Positions 58,079-64,000 of a stretch of 64,000 nucleotides of DNA are shown here, piece after piece (the first letter of the stretch is position 1; each line of letters starts with the position of its first letter). Source of the stretch: Gigaspora margarita (lineage: Eukaryota; Glomeromycota; Glomeromycetes; Diversisporales; Gigasporaceae); contig WTPW01000583.1 of the NCBI GenBank assembly GCA_009809945.1, positions 181,536 through 245,535 on the forward strand, given 5' to 3'. Both the position numbers and the translations under genes were made by a program. The notes beneath the pieces are model-generated. The model was not told where the DNA came from and made no database searches. It saw only the letters and a list, made by a program, of their open reading frames with translations.

Positions 58079-58206
58079 CAGTGATGGTAAATGACCTTCA
58101 AATGACCTTCAAATAACCTAAATTGCCTCAATTTTATTATGAATTTTAGTTGAAATAATCTAAATCATTTGAAAAAGGCAAATGACCAGGTCATTTACTA
58201 TCACTG
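58079..58206. mobile_element. hAT-like 128-bp MITE
   Basis: Ends CAGTGATGGTAAATGACCT and complement of CAGTGATAGTAAATGACCTG are flanked by CTATAATG / CTATAATA (7 of 8). Internal CAAATGACCTTCAAATGACC repeats. Confidence 0.88.
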
Positions 58207-58238
58207 CTATAATAAGATAAAGAGCATTTCTATTTGTA

Positions 58239-58538
58239 CACGGGGTGTTTGAACACTGTACTACACAAATCATATAGACAAAAGCAGTATGCAGATCATT
58301 TTTTGTACAACAAATATAAAGAAACAAATCAAAAATTAATTGTATCTTAAAATTTTGCTTAAGAAACAATCTATAGGCACTAAGAAAAAAAAATTCCTTG
58401 TAAAATTTTGGTATAAACTATGCCCCCTGCCCCATCCCAGTTCTTACCCTAACTTTAATATTAATTAAATTATTTTTTATTTTAATAAAAAATCTTTTAA
58501 TTTATAAAAATTATTATATCTGTGTTCAAACACCCGTG
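58239..58538. mobile_element. TA-flanked MITE with CACGGGGTGTTTGAACAC ends
   Basis: CACGGGGTGTTTGAACACTG and the complement of CACGGGTGTTTGAACACAG, flanked by TA. The loop contains CTTACCCTAACTTTAATATT. 300 bp. A minus-strand frame here is incidental. Confidence 0.88.
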
Positions 58539-58544
58539 TACAAT

Positions 58545-59050
58545 TAGTTATTTTCTAAGATAAAATATTTAATGAAATTAATGTCAATTTAATTTTTGTA
58601 CAAAAAGTTTGAAAAACTATCCAATAGCTTTATAATACTGTACTTGTGTTTTGCATAAATTCCTTATAAAAACTTTTAATGATTTAAAAAATTGAAACAA
58701 ATCAAGTAATTATCAAGTAAGCCATTAAAACAATCTAACAATGATTCATATATTCTAAAATTGAATCAATATAGGTATCTATCTCACTTATACGAGTTAT
58801 TTTAACATCAATTGTACAATATCTAATAATGATTTTAACCATAAGTAGACTTTTTATACTCTTTATATTTATGATTCATTATAAAACTCGTAATACTCTG
58901 CAATTAGTAGTTATGAAGTTATTTGAATCTTGAATTACAAAAATAATAAATAAAGATTTTTTGGAATACTGATTGGCTGTGATTGAAGGTGTTATTATTT
59001 TTGTAATTTAAAAAACTTATATCTACTCTATATCTTTTCTGACTAATTTA
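58545..59050. other. Intergenic or intronic DNA before a broken gene
   Basis: No repeat was recognised. It ends in a pyrimidine-rich stretch and AG acceptor at 59050-59051, so part may be the first intron of the following pseudogene. Confidence 0.35.
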
Positions 59051-59490
59051 GCTCAGTCTTGCAATGAATATGTTATACAGCCAAATAAAATGGATGTTGG
59101 TGATAGTGGTGAGCGTTTTTATATTAGAAGATTTTTGCCAAAAAACAATATCATGTTATATCCTAAAGCCCAAGAAATTGAACTTGATATAACTATTAAA
59201 TGATACAAAATCAGAAAGAAATATAGAAGGATATATTATTGGAATGTTTGCATTTGATTCAGGCAAGTTTAATTTCATTAATGCAAAATTTTTCCATATT
59301 GAAATTGAAGATAACTGATCAAATAAATAGAATATGATCTATGGAACCAAACATTTGATGATAATTTTTCTCAAACACTTAATTTTACAAATTATTATTA
59401 TTTATTCCCAAATATTGTAAATATCAATTTAAAAATATTACCATAAATGGCCAGATAAAAGATTCCTCTAGATAATAGACCCACTATGTA

Positions 59491-60043
59491 CCATATTTTC
59501 CCCAAAATAAGCTACCTTCGAAAATAAGCTACCCCCCTCTTTTGGTCAAAAAACTCCAAAACATCTTTAACCCAAAAATAAGCTACCCCCACGATCGACA
59601 AAAGTCGCTACATAGTAAAGTCCAAATTTTTCTATGTAAATCGATCAAAATCGCTTAAGTAAACTTATTTAAAAGATCAAAATACACATACTCTGAAATT
59701 TTTGTTATGATTGGAGAAGTTTTTATTATTTGACTTTTGAATTTTACGTTCAGCGAAAAGATTAAAAATTTTTTTAAAAAACATATTTGACGAACGTAAA
59801 AATTAAAAGTTAAATAATAAAAAGTTCTCCAATATTGACAAAAATTTCAGGATAAGCGTATTTTTACCTTCCAAATAAGTTTACTTAAGCGATATTAATC
59901 GATTTACATAATAAAATTTGGACTTTACTATGTAGCAACTTTCTGCGATTAGGCAAAAATCGATTTTACCTGAAAATAAGCTACCCCGATTTTTGTGTAA
60001 CTTTTTGCCCAAAAAAAGGTAGCCTATTTTCGGGAAAATACGG
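59491..60043. mobile_element. TA-flanked element with AAATAAGCTACC repeats (copy 2)
   Basis: Ends CCATATTTTCCCCAAAATAA and complement of CCGTATTTTCCCGAAAATAG are flanked by TA. It shares the repeated AAAATAAGCTACCCCC ends and the central hairpin with ATCGCTTAAGTAAACTTATT, as at 53558-54325. Shorter (553 bp). Confidence 0.88.
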
Positions 60044-60537
60044 TACTATATCCAGGTGCAGAACTTAAAATCTAAATTGCATATTATAAGCGCAAAAGTG
60101 TATGTGCATCTCAAATTTTTATACTATACGATATAAGCTCTCAGTTGCGTACTATACCCAGGGTCTATAGAATATAACAGGACCCAAAATATATATAGAG
60201 AGTAGGGTTTTAGTTTGCTTATTTTTGGCCTTTTTTGTGCAGACTATTTTCTTTTATAGTAATTAGTTTGCTTATTTTTGCCTTTTTTCTTGCAGATCTT
60301 TCTATATTTAGTAATTTTTGTAAAACCTTACCCTTTTGTAGATATTTTGGGGTCCTAATGTAACAGACCCAGGTCTTGTATCCAGCCATTTATAGTAGAT
60401 TTTTTTATCAGCTTAAATGTTACTAATAAAAACAACAATAACATTATATTTTTATGTATTCTAGAAAAGTCAGAAAAATAGTAGATAATAATTTTATTGG
60501 TCATGTTAGTACTTATTCTTCAAAGTATTATATTAAT

Positions 60538-61629
60538 TCAAATATATGTAACAGTCATAGGACATGTCCCCTAGAAATAAGTTTATAATAAAAATTATAA
60601 AAAAAACATATGAATTTGCTATAAAGTTTGAGCTAAAGATCCTTCTCGGCTTAACTAATTAACTTAAAATTAAATTTTGTGGGTATATAGAACAAGAAAA
60701 GAGAAAAATTTGAGCTTAAAAACTGCATTAAAATTTTGCTAATTTTGCATTTTTCAAAATGTAACTCTATCAAAAACAAATATTTACAAATTTTAAATTA
60801 GTAGTTATGTGTAAAATTATGCTCTGAACAACTTTACTTAGGCGACAGAAGTAGGTTACCTTGTAAGAAAAATGGGTTAAGTATGTACTAAAGTTAAAAT
60901 TTATTGTATTTCATGATATAACTTTTTTTCTTATTAGGTAACCTACTTTGGGCTCTTAAGCAAAGTTGTTCAGCATGTAATTATATATCATATTTGAAAT
61001 TGATTTGTGTTTTTCAGAACTTTTCTAAGTGAAAAATAGGTTTAAAGTTCAAAAAAAATTTTTTTTTTAAAAAAAAAAATTTTTTTTAAAAATTTTTTTT
61101 TTCGAACTTTAAACCCATTTTTTACTTAGAAAAGGTCTGAAAATGCGAATCAATTTCAAATATAATGTAAAATTACATGCCGAACAATTTTCTTAAGAGC
61201 CCAAAGTAGGTTACCTAATAAGAAAAAAAGTTATATCATGAAATACAATAAATTTTAACTTTAGTACATAGTTAACCCATTTTTCTTACAAGGTAACCTA
61301 CTTCTGTCGCCTAAGTAAAGTTGTTCAGAGCATAATTTTACATATAACTGCTAATTTAAAATTTGTAAATATTTGTTTTTGACAGAGTTACATTTTGAAA
61401 AAGTACAAAATTGGCAAAATTTTAATGTGGTTTTTAAGTCAAAATTTTCTTCTTTTCTTGTTCTATATACCTGCAAACTTTAATTTTAAGTTAATTAGTT
61501 AAGCCAGAGAGGGACCTTAGCTCAAAGTTATATAGTAAATTCATATGTTTTTTTTATAATTTTTATTATAAACTTATTTTAAACTAATTTCAAGGGGACA
61601 TGTCCTATGACTGGTAAGTATATTTGTTA
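60538..61629. mobile_element. Giant 1.09-kb palindromic element
   Basis: Outer ends CAGTCATAGGACATGTCCCC and complement match exactly over that stretch. Pairing continues inward through GAACAAGAAAAGA, AACTTTACTTAGGCGACAGA, AGGTAACCTACTT and GGTTTAAAGTTC to a central A/T tract near 61050-61105. Within each arm is a smaller palindrome bounded by CTGAACAACTTTACTTAGG-like cores. Differences between the arms are scattered, so it is older than the 410-bp palindrome. No coding capacity. Confidence 0.9.
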
Positions 61630-61974
61630 TTAAAGAAAGGTTTTAATATCTAATTATAGATTAGCTTTTTAAATATTAATGTTATTGATAATATTGTTTA
61701 ATAACTATAGAAACTACAACATTGAATTCAACTTCTTCACATAATATAACTTTGGAAATTTATGCACAAGGTTATTTTATAGAAGAGAGAACTGAGCAAA
61801 GGTAAACTTAATTTGTTAATATTATTGCATTATCATTGTATTGTGTTTATATATCATATTTTAAATTCATTATAATCTAATATAGGAGCACTACTATAAG
61901 TAATTATTGATTTTTATATGATAAATTATAATTAGGAGACTGATATTTCCACATCTAAATAAATAACAACTTCT

Positions 61975-62640
61975 AAAATTTGATTAAAGGTACCTTGGCA
62001 ACCACTAACTAAACTCAATGAATGTTTTTTTTAGAATTCAAATAAAAAAATTCATCAAATTTAATTGAATTGTTGCTAAGATACCTTCGATCGAAATCAA
62101 GAAAATTGCTAAAGCAATTATTTTAATAAAAATTTAAAATTTGATCAAAGGTACTTCAACAACTACCAAAACCAATTCTATGATTTATTTTATTTAAGTC
62201 TTATGGATGTATAGAATTTAAATAAAAATTTTATAAAATTTGGCTAGATAATTGTCAAAATATTGCTACAACTAATAATTTTATAGTCAATTAAATTTTT
62301 TTCAAAACCTTGACAATGGTATCTCTGTATCCACTCAACAAAATCAATAAATTATTTTATTTGAATTTTGCAGATCTGTAAAAATTCATATAAAATTTTT
62401 TATCAAATTTGAATAGTTGGTTGCAGAGAGGCCTTTATCAGGTCATAAAAAATTTTTTTTTGTGAATGATATTTTGATACATGTTTAAAGGTATCATGAT
62501 AACTATCTAACAAAATAAAATGAATTTTATATTTTTTACTTGAAGCCTACAAATCTGTAAGAATTCAAAAAAAAAAAGTTCATTGAATTTGTAGGATAAT
62601 TGCTAATACTTTAGATCAAAGTTTTTTTTAAAAAAGTAAT
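61975..62640. repeat. Tandem palindrome array, family C, about four degenerate units
   Basis: Hairpin centres near 62035, 62205, 62375 and 62550. Units carry TTTGATCAAAGGTACCTT-like starts, CAACTAACTAAACTCAATGA arms and GAATTCAAATAAAAAA. They correspond to 48548-49110 at lower identity. Confidence 0.75.
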
Positions 62641-62644
62641 CTAC

Positions 62645-63105
62645 ATAGGTGTGGACAAAGTTTTATATGTAATTAAATTAAGTACAAATATGGTCTATAC
62701 ACTGTCTATACATATTTAAAATCAAAATCTAACTATTCAGATTTTAATTATCATAGTTTAAAATGGTAAAAAAAATAGTTAATCTATTTTTTTACTATCC
62801 TTAATGTGGAATTATCATTCCTTTATAATTATTATTCATTTATTTAACAATAAATATTATTTATATAAATAGATTATAAATATTCTGGCAAATATTGTTG
62901 CTTATTATAGTAGAGGTGTTGTTATTTACTATTTTTTATTCGGTAAGTTACTTAGGGGCGTGCCATAAATCACGTAATATTTTTTACTTAATAGCCACCC
63001 GCATCCATGTATGGTGTGATCACCCTATCTCGATTCTGATTGGTTAATATAATGACTAATTTTTTATAATATATTATACAAATATAGATAATATTAAATA
63101 ACTTG
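62645..63105. other. AT-rich intergenic DNA, nothing recognised
   Basis: Only a short patch near 62955-63050 (GGGGCGTGCCATAAATCACG) is less AT-rich, and it may be the start of the SINE-like repeat that follows. Confidence 0.3.
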
Positions 63106-63109
63106 CGAT

Positions 63110-63230
63110 CTACTGGTCCGTTTTGGACGATTTTACTACCAAAATGATCGTCTCAATGAGCAATTCTAACAAGCCCAAAATCATCGAAATCCAATCACAG
63201 GGTCACAAGATCATTAAGGTTTTGTATTAT
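63110..63230 (+). repeat. SINE-like repeat, second copy
   Basis: TCTCAATGAGCAATTCTAAC, AAGCCCAAAATCATC and GGTCACAAGATCATT match the insertion at 20690-20905 in the same orientation. Ends undefined. Confidence 0.5.
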
Positions 63231-63371
63231 TTTATATATGTTTAAAATAAATTTTAAAATATATATATCAGATATATAAATTAGGCTAGCTGCGCAGTGT
63301 GTGACGCTGTGCAGGACCAGTACGATCATTATTTTGGATTAAGGGTTATATTTATCTGGTAACAACTCATA

Positions 63372-63608
63372 CAGGACGTTCCTAAAATTTCTGTCAGAAG
63401 ACTTCAGAGTGCATCGGATCATGATCTGCAGGATCGGAATTAATTAATTTTGGCCTAAAGATCATAAAAAAATTTACTAATAAATCATATCCATTTATTA
63501 AGTAAAAAATTCCCAGCTGATAATTTTGCTATAGAACTTACTAACAACTTGGACTAAACGTTGACCTAGATCTGACACATCCAACCCGGAATTATGGGGA
63601 CCCTCCTG
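63372..63608. mobile_element. TA-flanked MITE, CAGGGG ends (copy 2, inverted)
   Basis: Complementary in order to 945-1176: CAGGACGTTCCTAAAATTT at the left, GGGACCCTCCTG at the right, with shared interior phrases such as ATAATTTTGCTATAGAAC. Flanked by TA. 237 bp. Confidence 0.75.
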
Positions 63609-63614
63609 TAAAAT

Positions 63615-64000
63615 TCATTGGGTGACACCAGATGAGAATATTGGAAAAAAAATTAAAAAATTTAATCAGTGGGTAATGCAAAATAAAAAAGACTGTGAAC
63701 AGAATTTAAATAATTATACATTAAATATTCATATATTTTCTTGAAACGTAATCATTAAAGTAAACAAATTAAGCTTCATGCTGATTTCGGTTAAGGGCCG
63801 GTTGAATTTAAAGATTCGTTTAACGTCTCTTTTTTTCATATTTGCTTGAGGGGGGAGGGGTAAACAAACACTAAAATTAAACAGACCTAAATTAGGTTCA
63901 AAATGTACCTAATTTGGGTTCATTTTACCAGGTTTTTTTTGTGATTTTTTATACTCATTTTCTATTGGCTTGTTTAATGTCGAGGGGAGCTCCATTAATG
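63615..64000. other. Right-edge intergenic DNA, nothing recognised
   Basis: Includes a GAGGGGGGAGGGG purine patch near 63847 and ends without a recognisable feature. Confidence 0.3.

Larger units (their letters stand above)
59052..61801 (+). pseudogene. Secreted-protein-like gene broken by two insertions
   Basis: After an AG acceptor, coding sequence reads QSCNEYVIQPNKMDVGDSGE, then RFYIRRFLPKNN, to a TGA at 59201. It resumes in another frame with DTKSERNIEGYIIGMFAFDS and KFFHIEIEDN, then IEYDLWNQTFDDNFSQTLNF, up to 59490. The TA element (59491-60043) and the 1.09-kb palindrome (60538-61629) follow. Another exon-like piece, 61711-61801, lies between TATAG and GTAAAC and reads TTTLNSTSSHNITLEIYAQG then YFIEERTEQR. 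The AQSC start after an intron suggests a mature secreted protein whose signal exon is upstream. Family not recognised. Confidence 0.5.

Noticed and set aside
58160-58369. 69-codon minus-strand frame
   Set aside because: Overlaps two MITEs and their ends; no coding features.

Overview
This window looks like repeat-dense nuclear DNA from a fungus, most likely an arbuscular mycorrhizal fungus (Glomeromycotina) or a relative. The reasons are strong AT richness, short GT-AG introns with GTRNGT-type donors, a BTB protein of the type expanded in those genomes, tyrosine-kinase-like fragments, a broken MULE transposase with a SWIM finger, and many layered non-autonomous DNA transposons. The lineage is inferred; no rRNA, tRNA or other marker gene is present. 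I saw no bacterial operons and no CRISPR array.

Regions. 1-13.3 kb holds only repeats: palindrome arrays, small terminal-inverted-repeat (TIR) elements, a tandem ~150-bp repeat and low-complexity DNA. 13.3-21.7 kb is a decayed minus-strand LINE (endonuclease, reverse transcriptase, RNase H, zinc knuckle). It is split by a 2.19-kb TIR element with an 8-bp target-site duplication (TSD), which itself carries a tandem array of palindromes and a further nested 351-bp element. 22-39 kb is the gene-bearing part. It holds a three-exon secreted-protein gene (28.2-29.1 kb), a two-exon BTB plus TPR gene (34.0-36.3 kb), a solo-LTR-like sequence and several MITEs. 39-64 kb is again mostly repeats. It contains hAT-like elements, a Tc1-like element, a MULE pseudogene, two kinase fragments, an LTR nested inside an LTR, a 410-bp almost perfect palindrome, a 1.09-kb palindrome, and a secreted-protein gene broken by insertions.

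Only two genes look intact: the BTB-TPR gene, and the secreted-protein gene, whose frame stays open for 22 codons beyond its TGA. The rest records successive transposon insertion. Seven elements have hAT-type ends with 8-bp TSDs, and several of these are built from their own short repeated motif. A TA-flanked group resembles Tc1/mariner/pogo, and two elements have 9-10-bp TSDs like Mutator. Two signals cross family boundaries. One is a core of the form GCTGAACAAGTTTACTTAG, found in three structurally different palindromic families. The other is a degenerate telomere-like (CCCTAA)n patch in the loops of many otherwise unrelated MITEs.
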